Below are positions 55,534-64,000 of a stretch of 64,000 bases of DNA, piece by piece. The translations under genes were made by a program, and so were the position numbers. The notes beneath the pieces are model-generated. The model saw only the letters and a list, made by a program, of their open reading frames with translations, ran no database searches and was not told where the DNA came from. Every line of letters begins with the position of its first letter. The first letter of the stretch is position 1. Origin of the DNA: a virus; IMG/VR virus record IMGVR_UViG_3300037584_005429, positions 19,060 through 83,059 of that record; one strand, given 5' to 3'.

Positions 55534-56400
55534 TTAAAATGGTAAGTCTTCGTCTTGTGGGTCATTGGCTTGTGGGTCAGTTGTCCCCATAGTAGTTGTA
55601 TTAGTTACATTTTTATTACTATTAGGGTCATCATAAACATACTTCTTTAATTCTGAATCCCAAACTGGGTCCAAACCTTTAGAAATAGCTTCTAAATACT
55701 CAACTGGTTTTTGTGAATAAACATCTTTCCAAGTTCTTTCATCACCAGTCCATTCTTTTACTTTAGAATCATCTTCTGATAGTTTACCTGGGTCTTCATA
55801 CATAACAGAAGATACTGTTGTATACTCACCTCTACCCCCTGGTAATGGTACTGCTTGTAGAATTAGGATAAGGTCTCTTCCTTCATTAATATCTGTTACA
55901 TCACCTTTATTTCTCCAGATTGGAATAATTTTATCGATTGGTCCGTCACCTTTCCAATTATGTTTAAATCTCCAAAACTTAACGCCATCTTCTTCATTAT
56001 CTCTATCCACAACTTTTACAATGTAGAATTTTTGTGAACGATAAGAACGTGCTAATTCTTTTGATTGTGCATCCCCCGCTAATCTTAAAGCCTCTTCAAC
56101 TTCATTTAATGGACTTCTTTCACCGGATGGTTTTCCAGTTTCATCTTTTCCTGGGTCATACAATTTTTGCCATCTTCCTTGGACTTGTACATTATGAAAA
56201 TATACCTCTTTAAACGGTGAAGAACCGTCTGTTGTTGGTACTATTCTGATTCTTTTTTCTCCTGATTTTGTTCCTTTTGGTAACATGATAGAAAGGTATT
56301 GTTTCATTCTTTCTTCAGAGGTCATTTGTGGTTTTGTGGAACCACCACTTTGTTTGTTTTTCTCGTATTGAGCTAAAACTGCATCTAAACTATTACTCAT
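55534..56400 (-). CDS. 32: gp32-like single-stranded DNA-binding protein
   Basis: This is a 288-residue protein. The N-terminal basic start has YEKNKQSGG. A core with KRIRIVPTTDGSSPFKEVYF, a KFYIVKVVDR strand and FWRFKHNWKGDGPIDKII fits the gp32 OB fold. The strongly acidic C-terminal tail ends DPQDEDLPF, the protein-interaction tip typical of SSB and gp32. There is no cysteine in the whole protein, so the zinc site of T4 gp32 is missing. It precedes uvsX by 10 bp, and a good promoter candidate lies in the 87-bp gap in front. Confidence 0.8.
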   Translation of the reverse strand: MSNSLDAVLAQYEKNKQSGGSTKPQMTSEERMKQYLSIMLPKGTKSGEKRIRIVPTTDGSSPFKEVYFHNVQVQGRWQKLYDPGKDETGKPSGERSPLNEVEEALRLAGDAQSKELARSYRSQKFYIVKVVDRDNEEDGVKFWRFKHNWKGDGPIDKIIPIWRNKGDVTDINEGRDLILILQAVPLPGGRGEYTTVSSVMYEDPGKLSEDDSKVKEWTGDERTWKDVYSQKPVEYLEAISKGLDPVWDSELKKYVYDDPNSNKNVTNTTTMGTTDPQANDPQDEDLPF

Positions 56401-56438
56401 AAATTTTTTTTTTAATAATTAATTAATCAATATTTAGT

Positions 56439-56470
56439 TAAATGTAATAAAGTTAAATGGGTTTGTCAAA
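56439..56470 (-). promoter_or_regulatory. Candidate Bacteroidota-type promoter for the ssDNA-binding protein/uvsX block
   Basis: The coding strand has TTTG (56470-56467), a 20-nt spacer and TACATTTA (56446-56439). This is one mismatch from the Bacteroidota consensus TTTG-N19-21-TAnnTTTG. The leader to the ATG at 56400 would be about 30 nt. This is the best promoter match I found. Confidence 0.42.
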
Positions 56471-56487
56471 CAAAGAATAACTAAATT

Positions 56488-57219
56488 TTATTCTTCTTCC
56501 TCTTCTGGGTTTGAAAAGCTTTTTTTGATGTCGTCTTGACTAAAATCTTCGACTTCATCTTTTGTTAAAATATATTGTTTTTTACCTGTTTTATCAAAAA
56601 CTTCTTCTTTGTCTGTAAAAAAGTCACTTAAGTTTTGACTGTAAGGTCCACTATCATGTTTTCTTAAACCTAATTTTTCTTCTGGTGTACGTGGGCGATA
56701 CTCTTCTATTTTATTTTCTAAATTGCCTATTTTTTGAACCATGTCATCCATAGAAGTCAGATAATTTTCTAAATCTGATAATTTATTCATTAAATCATCT
56801 AGACTTTCACTATTTTTAGATAGTATGTCTTTTTGGTCTGATAATTCTGTGTTTGCTTCTTCTTGTTTTGTAACTAGGTCTGTAACATCTAGTTCTTTTG
56901 TGTCACCCCCAGAAGTATCTTCAATACCAACATCTAAACTTTCTTCACCACTATCAACACCTTCAATTTCATTGTCAACAGTAGTATCTTCTAATCCAGT
57001 ATCTTCAGGTTCATCCACAGGTTCTTCTTCAGTAGGTACTCCATCTTCAACCTCTTGTTCATCCATGTTGAATCTTTTGGATAGTCTGTCTATGTGACTT
57101 CCCATACCTAAACTAGAGACACCACCAACCATTTGTTCATCAAGATTTTGAGTATTGTGGTTAATCTCTTTAAACCTACTTAATTCTTCTAATAATTTTT
57201 TTTCTAATTCTTTAGCCAT
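56488..57219 (-). CDS. Acidic coiled-coil protein, unknown
   Basis: This is a 243-residue, very acidic protein. Residues 1-60 contain a helical start and HIDRLSKRFNMDEQEVEDG. Residues 60-110 are almost only Glu, Asp, Thr, Val and Gly. Residues 115-170 form a predicted coiled coil (KLSDLENYLTSMDDMVQKIG). The end is a small conserved-looking block (SDFFTDKEEVFDKTGKKQYI) with an acidic tip. The make-up suggests a scaffold, chaperone or assembly factor, but no family is evident. It overlaps the upstream small gene by 8 bp. Confidence 0.6.
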   Translation of the reverse strand: MAKELEKKLLEELSRFKEINHNTQNLDEQMVGGVSSLGMGSHIDRLSKRFNMDEQEVEDGVPTEEEPVDEPEDTGLEDTTVDNEIEGVDSGEESLDVGIEDTSGGDTKELDVTDLVTKQEEANTELSDQKDILSKNSESLDDLMNKLSDLENYLTSMDDMVQKIGNLENKIEEYRPRTPEEKLGLRKHDSGPYSQNLSDFFTDKEEVFDKTGKKQYILTKDEVEDFSQDDIKKSFSNPEEEEE

Positions 57220-57451
57220 TTAATAATTGTTTTACTTCTCCAGATGGAGACTCTACCTGTACTTTACGATTTACTCTTATGCTATTTTCAACTCTTTCTA
57301 TTAAACCATCTCTACTCCTAATAGTATAACAAATACCAGTATCTAAATCACAAACTTGTTGTCCTTGTTCGTTTGCACCATTTTCTACAATATTATCTGT
57401 TTTTTTACCTAAAAAATTACCTAGTTTTTGTCTTAAACTCTCTGAAATCAT
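57212..57451 (-). CDS. Small unknown protein after the hub gene
   Basis: This 79-residue protein begins MISESLRQKLGNFLGKKTDN. A CDLDTGICYTIRSRDGLIER segment gives a beta-hairpin with two cysteines, and KVQVESPSGEVKQLL follows at the end. I recognise no family. A TATTTAT element lies 14 nt before the start. The 8-bp overlap with the acidic coiled-coil gene suggests that the two products work together. Confidence 0.55.
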   Translation of the reverse strand: MISESLRQKLGNFLGKKTDNIVENGANEQGQQVCDLDTGICYTIRSRDGLIERVENSIRVNRKVQVESPSGEVKQLLNG

Positions 57452-57465
57452 AATTCTTTTTTTAT

Positions 57466-57472
57466 ATAAATA
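57466..57472 (-). promoter_or_regulatory. TATTTAT element after the hub gene
   Basis: The coding strand reads TGA-TATTTAT-ATAAAAAA, 14 nt before the ATG at 57451, in a 57-bp gap. Confidence 0.32.
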
Positions 57473-57508
57473 TCATTAAACTTAATAATAGTCAACTTAA
57501 ACTATAAA

Positions 57509-60500
57509 TTATGTTGGTTCTGGTGGACGATAACTAAATAAGAAGTGTTTAGGGTTTAAAATATGTTCTACAACACTTCCATCTTCTTGGCCAACACCTC
57601 TCCTAATTTCTAAATGTAAATGTTGTCCTTTAGATTTTCCAGTGTTACCTAATTTACCCAATTTTTTTCCATTCATAATATTACCATCAAAACTACCTAT
57701 AGCATTTTTATTTATTACCGATTCTGCTCCATTATTTGATGCTACTAAAACACCCTCTCTTAGATAAGAATACGTAACTTTATAGTAAGCTGTTTCATCA
57801 ACAACAGGATTTTCTATTAATGTTTTTGTTATTTCAATAAAATTACCTCTAGCACAATTTTCATTATTATTTCCAATTATACAACCGTCTATAACATCTG
57901 TTACCAAACCATCCATTATTGGGTACACATCTATACCGGTTTCACTTGTAGCTAATTCAGTAAATTCTATTTTTGGAGTTAAGTCTACACCTAGATGTGG
58001 TTCTAATGGATTGTCCTCTGATATATCCACTAAAGTTGGATTTATAGCATCACCCCAGAATATATTATCTTCAGATAAAGAAACGTAAGTTGAACCACTA
58101 TCTATATACCCATTTTGATTTGGTGTTAGTTTCATTTGTTGTGGTGTAGCTGTTAAGTCGTCATAATAATAATTTGGTTGTTTAGTTTCTCTTAGATTTG
58201 CTTCCGCTTCTTTATATAAACTTTCATTAACTCTTTGGACTAGGTCATCAATTCTTGGTAATTTAGGTATTGGTACTCTAACACCTTCAAAACTAGTTTC
58301 TATTGTATTTGGCCTTATATCATGTTCTACATTAACAATTAGGTAAGGACCATTAAACATAGGTAAATATCTTAACTGAAAATATTGTGTTGGTTGGATT
58401 GTTACATTACCCATACAGGTAATTTTTGCTGTGTATGACCTACTAGCATAAACATTAAATAGTGATAGTGACGCCATAGTTGTGGCTCCACCCCCACCTG
58501 AATTTGCCATTTCCTGTAAAATTTTATAACTCTCAGCAGTGTTTTGATATTGTGACTGGTCAAGAGTTACTGATTCAAATATATTTTGGTTTGGTATTCC
58601 AAAATCTACGTTGAATCCCATTACTTTATTTGATAAATTTCTATCCCCACATTCTTCAGCTAGTAATGGATTATTAGCTGTGTTATTAACATTAAAAGTA
58701 TCTGTACTATATCCATTATTTGATGTTTTAACGTCTAGTTGGCTGGATGTTTTACCAACATACTGACAAAGAAAAGCTGGTCTAGAGTCTAGATAATCAA
58801 CCGTTGTAAATGTACCAAACATAGCATTACCTTGTAATTGTGAATTATCACCTTCCACATTAAAGAAGTTTATGTATGATGGTAATGGTATAAAATTAAA
58901 ATAATTGTTGGCTAAAATAATACTCAGATAACTAGCTATACTTTGGGTTAGTGTTTTAGAACTTGCGTCTGCAAATGGTGAATCTAAACCTAGAATATCC
59001 CATATATTAACAATCGCTTCATTACCTATATCTCTATTGGCTCTATCTAAAAATAAAAACCTTTCAAAAAGTGTACCACCAGTAGCTGTTAAATTAATTC
59101 CTGAAACCCACCTATCATTTAAAGTTTTAAAACCACTATAAAGTTCTAATTTTAAATCATCTGCCTCAACATCTGGTCTATCAGTTGGTTCTTTTAACTT
59201 ATTTAGATTTTGTTCTTTTTTAATTTTTTTCTTAGTCTCTTTTAGTATAACATTAACATAATTTTCTTCTTTATTATTTAAAACAGCTAATTCATCAACT
59301 AGAAGTTTAAAATATTCATGAGCTGGTATATTACCTTGGGTTACACAATGTGTACCATACATTCTAATTATAGGTGCAAATGCTTCTATATTACTACTAT
59401 TAAAAGTAATTCCATTACCATCGGGTCTCGCTGTAACAAAGAAGTTATAAAATGGATTACTTGTGTCTGTTGGTACTAGTATGTCAAAAGCATTGTTACT
59501 TAGGTAGTGTTCTCCCACATTAATTCGCATATCTATATGTTCTGGTGTTAGAGGTGGAAAAGCCCCACCTGGTGATGTTGGTATTGTTATACTTGATTCT
59601 AGATAATTTCCAAAATCATAGTCTGGATTATCATTGTGTAAACCCATTAAATTTTGCATAACAGTAGACCCATTAACAATCATATCTAGATTGGTAGTTG
59701 AGTTATGAGCGTAATTAATATCAGTATATAATAATTCTTTTACTTTTTGAGTAAACTTTTTTTCTTGACCTATTAATAGTTCTTTAGCATTTATAGAATC
59801 AACCAATAAAGTTAATGGACTTAAATTATAATCTTCTATTACAGTAATTTCTTTTATAAATTGTTTAAATGTGCCACCCTTATTAAGTGGATTATCTAAA
59901 CTAGCGTAAGCTAAAAACATTTTTTCAAACTCGTCTAGTTGATATTTGTTAAACACACCTCTTAATTCTTCTATAGTAGAATAATTAGGATTCTCAATTA
60001 AAGACCATGGTGTAGACTGTATATTAGTGTTGGGATTTGTTTCTTTAAAATATCTATTACTTAAGGGTTGGTATGCTGATTTATGTTGGAAGTATCCTTT
60101 AGGTGATGAGTGCCATAGTAGTCTTGCGGCTCCATTATGTAATGAGTTTACGTTGTTACCTGGAGTACTTGGGTTCAATGAACCTTCGTCTTCAAAGGCT
60201 GGTGCTTCAGTCCAATTTATTCCACCACAAGAAGGGTATAAAATAAAATACCTCTCAGGTTTTATCTGATTACCAAATTTAACACCTAAACTTTCATCGT
60301 TAATACTCTTTGAATCTAGATAAACATTATAATAATTTACTTTTGTACCATTACTTGTGAATGATAGATTTGTTTCGTTTTCAATTGTTAAATTTAAATC
60401 TACATTAGGAAAAACTAACGGGTTAAATATAAGATTTAATGGTTGTCCCGCTGGTGGTGGTGTATAACTCGAAACATTATTTGTTGCTATGTATTGAATT

Positions 60501-63500
60501 GCCTCTATTAAACCTGGATATACCCCAACACTAACACTATTGTTAGTTGTGTCTTCTGTTATATACTGATAGGACACACCGTCTGTTGAACCGGTAAAAG
60601 TAAATTGTGTATTTAATGAATTATTAACGGGGTCATAAACTGTAGCTGGATTGATACCTATATTGTTCCAAATACTTGTTATTGGGTCCACGTTTGTTTT
60701 TACTGTACTTTTATATCTCCACCATATAGAGCCTATTTTTAACAGTAAAGAAACTGGGACCTTATGTAGTGCAGGCATTTGGTTAAACATAAGTGCTACA
60801 TAATCACCCATATTATCATCAACTATCGTTTCCAACGAAGTTGATTTAGAACTTACCCTGTCCCTAAAATTTATTAACGGTAGTGAATTTAAAAATAAAT
60901 AAGCACCTAAAGTATATGGATTTGCGTTACCAGCTTTATCATTTGTTACACCATCTAATAAAGCATTTATAAAATAAGGTGTATTTAACATAGATGTTAA
61001 TCTTTTAATTGTTTGGTCTATGTCTTGATTGAATGATGTAGGTGGGTTTACTAAGTTTATTGGGGTTAGGGAGTTTTGTATGTCTCCTTCCGTATAAGAT
61101 AATTTTCTTATATCCACTAATTTTTCTGTATAATATTCGTTAACTACACTTTTTTCACTAACTGGACCTACTGGTGTAGATGTTCTCCAATTACTATCAA
61201 CAAAACTTTTACTACCAATCAAACTAGTAGTTAAGTAACTAACGTCATCACCATCTTTTAAGACACCAGTACGATTTACATCATAATATAAACTAGTTCC
61301 TATTTTATAAAATTCACCAGGACCACCTAATAATTTACCACCAGCAAAATTATTGGTAACCCAACTTAACCCTATAGATGGATTATCATAAATAATTGGT
61401 GCTACATCAAAAAATCCTGTTATTTTGGAGATATTTAAAGCTTCACTATTTAAAGGAAAGTTTTTTGATATTATCTCAAAAGGATTATTAGGTATTGTTT
61501 CAATTTTAAAGGTTTGTTGGTTAAATGGTGTTATAATACCAAAATTTTCGTAAATACTAAAATTATATGGTGATGTTGATTTTAGTTTTGTTTCTATATC
61601 TTCGAAACTATTTAAATTACCTATAAATTCTTGTAGTTGTTGATTTTGTTCTATTTGTTTGTTTATGTTTTGTGCTTCATATTTTGCTAATTCATTTAAG
61701 GTTTCACCGATTATACTTTGTGATGATATTTTTTGGTATCTTGTCATGACACTACCAAATGTTACGGCAGCTTGTGCTCTATCTAGTATTTCAAATAAAA
61801 ATTGTACGTTGTCTTTGGTTTGGTATGGTGTTGTTGTAGATGGCCAGTCTCTAACATTTATAGGTGTGTATTCTTTTGATATTGCACTATTTACGGTAGC
61901 AAACTTATAGTCACTAATACGATATGTTGTACTTTTTACATATTCTTCTACAAACTCTACTTCAGGCCAATATATTTTATTATTACCTTGTGTTACATCT
62001 ACAACATCTTTTGCTCCTGGATATTTTAAAACAGCCGATGTAATACCACACTCACCTTCTTCTTCAACAACATAATATTGTGGCCAAGGATAACATATTT
62101 CATTAGCCGCTGTATTGTTTTTTGGCGTATCATTAGAAGTATTTGCTACATTTAATCTGTTTGGATTATTTCTTACCTTCATAGCTTTTGTGTGTGCGTC
62201 ATCTAAAAGTCTTAAAAAAGTATCAGCTCCTGCTACTATAACAGCAAATACATTTCTTATTGTTGGTTTAAATCCTAAATAATTTTGTAGTCTTTCATTT
62301 AATTCAGCAGAAACAACTTCTGACATTTCTTTTGCTTTTTTATCAAAATCTTTTTTTTGTAAATTCCACTTACCGTAAAATGATTGTTCAGCTATATTAA
62401 TTATAAACCAGGGTTCTAAATCAGGTGTTTGATTACCATCACTATCAGTTGTTGGTTTTAATTTTTCTGTATTTTCCACCCTAATACCTTTAGGACCATT
62501 AACTTTCATTTCTTCATAAAGTTCTTTTAAATCCGTATTTGTATTTGGCATTAGGTAATTATTTACTTTATAGTCACCGAAAAAACCAAAACTATTATTT
62601 TCGTCTAATTGCAAAATAGGTGGTACACAAAGTAATGATAATGCTACTGCTGCGTCCTCTTCGGCCTTAGTTAATAATTCACTCCTGTTACCATTACCTT
62701 GTTTAACTTCTTCATTAATATTACCAATAGCTTTAAGTGGGTAGGCGGTAGTCCATACTTTTTTACTTACAGCGTTTCCTTGCCCGTCAACCTCACTAAT
62801 TATTATTTCTACATCTTCACCTAAACTAATTTCTAAATACTCATTTACCCAATCAGTTTTAAATTGTTCCTTTAATTTATCTAATGTTTCTTCATATTTT
62901 AACTTATCTGTTGTTATTGTTAAATTTTTTTGTCCATACAATTTTCCTAAGTCTCTATCCAAAGATTTAATCTTATCTATTAACTCCACTATTGTATATT
63001 CGGGCATATCTTGTGGTATTAAATTACTTCTTTTGTATATACCATAGACGGTATGCATAACTTCTCTACCTTTTGTAGATGTTATGTTTTCACCTTCTAC
63101 TCTAGTTGGGTACATGTAAGGTGCTGTAACACACTGATGCATATTAATATCTCGTAATAAAGCGATATGATTACCTTTAAAATCACAGGTAACTAAATAA
63201 TCACCGGTTCCTGGGTCAAATCTTGATGTAAACTTTTCTAGAGTTAGTTGGTATTGTACAGCTTTACCGTAGTATCCTTTAAGTGTTAAAAAGAAGGTTG
63301 GGTAGGGTAGATGAAAAAAAGCTGTGTAAGGTGTATTTGTTCTTGCTTGTTCAAAAAGTGTTTTACCCCTAACATCAGTAAAATTTATAGTAACTTGTGG
63401 TATATATGAAGAATTAACTTTAACACTTATAGATGTTATCCCAAACCCACCAAAATCTTTACTGTTATCAAAAAATTTAGATGGTTGTACACCATCACTA

Positions 63501-63829
63501 CCTCTTTTTTTATTTTTAGCGAAATCTGGGTCTGTAAAACCTTCAGTCCAATCAGAATCAAGAAATTTTTTACCGCCTGGTTTTAAAAAATTTAATTCAC
63601 CATCAAATAATTCTACTTTTATTTCGTCCCCTGCAGATGCACCAGCTATAATTTTACTTCTTGGGTAAATTCTGGCTGATAAGTTAGCATACATAACTAA
63701 ATCCTCTGCATTTACTAATCTATCTACAGCTTGTCCATTTGACCCAACTACTTTATTGGGGTCCACAACAACTAGGTTGTTACCGACTGGGTTTGTTAAA
63801 ATGTCTCCTGAATTTAATTTATCTGCCAT
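57509..63829 (-). CDS. Giant baseplate hub-type protein with C-terminal M23 peptidase domain
   Basis: This is a 2106-residue protein. The first 250 residues resemble a tail-hub domain: ITSISVKVNSSYIPQVTINF, then FFHLPYPTFFLTLKGYYGKA and a CDFKGNHIALL segment. A very long Asn/Thr-rich middle follows. Near 1820-1870 a hub-type strand set recurs (KITCMGNVTIQPTQYFQLRY). Residues about 1940-2100 form an M23 (lysostaphin-type) endopeptidase: PHLGVDL (His1945, Asp1949), a PIMDGLVTDVIDG strand, KLGKLGNTGKSKGQHLHLEI (His2070, His2072). The catalytic His usually found in 'Y-x-HL' is replaced, since the segment reads TYSYLREG. The domain should cut peptidoglycan peptides during entry, if active. The gene overlaps the gp53-like gene by 11 bp. 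Confidence 0.8.
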   Translation of the reverse strand: MADKLNSGDILTNPVGNNLVVVDPNKVVGSNGQAVDRLVNAEDLVMYANLSARIYPRSKIIAGASAGDEIKVELFDGELNFLKPGGKKFLDSDWTEGFTDPDFAKNKKRGSDGVQPSKFFDNSKDFGGFGITSISVKVNSSYIPQVTINFTDVRGKTLFEQARTNTPYTAFFHLPYPTFFLTLKGYYGKAVQYQLTLEKFTSRFDPGTGDYLVTCDFKGNHIALLRDINMHQCVTAPYMYPTRVEGENITSTKGREVMHTVYGIYKRSNLIPQDMPEYTIVELIDKIKSLDRDLGKLYGQKNLTITTDKLKYEETLDKLKEQFKTDWVNEYLEISLGEDVEIIISEVDGQGNAVSKKVWTTAYPLKAIGNINEEVKQGNGNRSELLTKAEEDAAVALSLLCVPPILQLDENNSFGFFGDYKVNNYLMPNTNTDLKELYEEMKVNGPKGIRVENTEKLKPTTDSDGNQTPDLEPWFIINIAEQSFYGKWNLQKKDFDKKAKEMSEVVSAELNERLQNYLGFKPTIRNVFAVIVAGADTFLRLLDDAHTKAMKVRNNPNRLNVANTSNDTPKNNTAANEICYPWPQYYVVEEEGECGITSAVLKYPGAKDVVDVTQGNNKIYWPEVEFVEEYVKSTTYRISDYKFATVNSAISKEYTPINVRDWPSTTTPYQTKDNVQFLFEILDRAQAAVTFGSVMTRYQKISSQSIIGETLNELAKYEAQNINKQIEQNQQLQEFIGNLNSFEDIETKLKSTSPYNFSIYENFGIITPFNQQTFKIETIPNNPFEIISKNFPLNSEALNISKITGFFDVAPIIYDNPSIGLSWVTNNFAGGKLLGGPGEFYKIGTSLYYDVNRTGVLKDGDDVSYLTTSLIGSKSFVDSNWRTSTPVGPVSEKSVVNEYYTEKLVDIRKLSYTEGDIQNSLTPINLVNPPTSFNQDIDQTIKRLTSMLNTPYFINALLDGVTNDKAGNANPYTLGAYLFLNSLPLINFRDRVSSKSTSLETIVDDNMGDYVALMFNQMPALHKVPVSLLLKIGSIWWRYKSTVKTNVDPITSIWNNIGINPATVYDPVNNSLNTQFTFTGSTDGVSYQYITEDTTNNSVSVGVYPGLIEAIQYIATNNVSSYTPPPAGQPLNLIFNPLVFPNVDLNLTIENETNLSFTSNGTKVNYYNVYLDSKSINDESLGVKFGNQIKPERYFILYPSCGGINWTEAPAFEDEGSLNPSTPGNNVNSLHNGAARLLWHSSPKGYFQHKSAYQPLSNRYFKETNPNTNIQSTPWSLIENPNYSTIEELRGVFNKYQLDEFEKMFLAYASLDNPLNKGGTFKQFIKEITVIEDYNLSPLTLLVDSINAKELLIGQEKKFTQKVKELLYTDINYAHNSTTNLDMIVNGSTVMQNLMGLHNDNPDYDFGNYLESSITIPTSPGGAFPPLTPEHIDMRINVGEHYLSNNAFDILVPTDTSNPFYNFFVTARPDGNGITFNSSNIEAFAPIIRMYGTHCVTQGNIPAHEYFKLLVDELAVLNNKEENYVNVILKETKKKIKKEQNLNKLKEPTDRPDVEADDLKLELYSGFKTLNDRWVSGINLTATGGTLFERFLFLDRANRDIGNEAIVNIWDILGLDSPFADASSKTLTQSIASYLSIILANNYFNFIPLPSYINFFNVEGDNSQLQGNAMFGTFTTVDYLDSRPAFLCQYVGKTSSQLDVKTSNNGYSTDTFNVNNTANNPLLAEECGDRNLSNKVMGFNVDFGIPNQNIFESVTLDQSQYQNTAESYKILQEMANSGGGGATTMASLSLFNVYASRSYTAKITCMGNVTIQPTQYFQLRYLPMFNGPYLIVNVEHDIRPNTIETSFEGVRVPIPKLPRIDDLVQRVNESLYKEAEANLRETKQPNYYYDDLTATPQQMKLTPNQNGYIDSGSTYVSLSEDNIFWGDAINPTLVDISEDNPLEPHLGVDLTPKIEFTELATSETGIDVYPIMDGLVTDVIDGCIIGNNNENCARGNFIEITKTLIENPVVDETAYYKVTYSYLREGVLVASNNGAESVINKNAIGSFDGNIMNGKKLGKLGNTGKSKGQHLHLEIRRGVGQEDGSVVEHILNPKHFLFSYRPPEPT

Positions 63830-64000
63830 AATAGAGGAAGTATTGGTCTAATTTTGTTTTATAGTCCTCTAGTGATTGCATTAATGGGTAAGGTATTCTT
63901 ATTATTGCACCATCTGGTATGTTCCATTCTTGACCACCAAATGATGGATTTGCTTGCATAATTAACCAACCATAGTAAGGTGACCCGTAGTATTGTTGGG
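63819..64000 (-). CDS. gp53/LysM-like baseplate wedge protein (partial, 5' end outside window)
   Basis: Only the last 60 codons are in the window. They read QYYGSPYYGWLIMQANPSFG, then WNIPDGAIIRIPYPL and a helical end. This is the pattern of gp53 and LysM-type tail proteins, where 'yYG.p.yWWlI..aN' is followed by 'i..G..lriPyp'. In T4, gp53 completes the baseplate wedge and is adjacent to the gene 5 hub lysozyme; here it precedes the M23 hub-type gene in the same way, with an 11-bp overlap. Confidence 0.7.
   Translation of the reverse strand, partial: QQYYGSPYYGWLIMQANPSFGGQEWNIPDGAIIRIPYPLMQSLEDYKTKLDQYFLYYGR

Noticed and set aside
1-64000. tRNA genes, insertion sequences, integrase or attachment sites
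   Set aside because: I saw no cloverleaf-like sequence, transposase or integrase motif, or terminal repeat. The intergenic space is too short to hide them, although a tRNA scan was not run.

Overview
This 64 kb window is a piece of a large tailed-phage genome with a T4-like (contractile-tail myovirus) core. It is AT-rich, tightly packed, and every supported gene is on the minus strand, so transcription runs from position 64000 towards 1. The longest gene-free stretch is about 150 bp. I saw no tRNA, rRNA, CRISPR array or insertion sequence. Several features point to a Bacteroidota (probably flavobacterial) host. There is a full housekeeping-type sigma factor of the short Bacteroidota kind, a protein resembling DUF5522, a SprB-repeat-like domain, a DUF6576-like tail, few Shine-Dalgarno sequences, and a TTTG-N20-TAnnTTTG-like promoter. 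The host assignment is inference.

Layout in the direction of transcription. (1) 64000-57200: end of a gp53/LysM-like baseplate gene, a 2106-residue hub-type protein ending in an M23 peptidase domain, and two small genes. (2) 56400-48900: a replication and recombination block with a gp32-like ssDNA-binding protein, UvsX/RecA-like recombinase, SlyD-like FKBP isomerase, FEN-type 5'-3' exonuclease, an unknown protein, DnaB/gp41-like helicase, class II (B12-dependent) ribonucleotide reductase, a zinc-ribbon protein and a DUF5522-like protein. (3) 48900-12800: gp25-like and gp6-like baseplate wedge genes, then about 34 kb of very large structural and adhesin genes. These include a 2645-residue cysteine-rich protein with CBM5/12-like modules, plus neighbours that share terminal modules. 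(4) 12800-9000: RuvC-like resolvase, DnaG/gp61-type primase, PD-(D/E)XK nuclease, ParB-like/membrane fusion and gp47-like nuclease. (5) 9000-5970: a coiled-coil protein, a small membrane protein, and a sugar aminotransferase plus glycosyltransferase pair lying between the two subunits of the gp46/gp47 nuclease. (6) 5977-1: gp46-like ATPase, an unknown protein, a glutaredoxin-like protein, the sigma factor, a membrane/coiled-coil protein and an amidase-like gene cut by the window edge.

How the parts fit together. Helicase, primase, ssDNA-binding protein, recombinase, gp46/47 and the resolvase make up most of a T4-style recombination-dependent replication machine; the DNA polymerase and clamp must lie outside the window. 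RNR and the glutaredoxin-like protein supply deoxynucleotides. gp53/gp25/gp6-like proteins and the M23 hub build the baseplate. The long tail-protein series makes an elaborate, disulfide-rich, probably glycan-binding adsorption apparatus. The sigma factor, together with a recurring TATTTAT element just upstream of several starts, suggests phage-specific transcription.

The strongest candidates for something undescribed are the giant cysteine/CBM adhesin, the set of adjacent tail genes with exchangeable N- and C-terminal modules (including identical poly-Gly-Tyr ends), the TATTTAT element, and the sugar cassette inside the gp46/gp47 locus.
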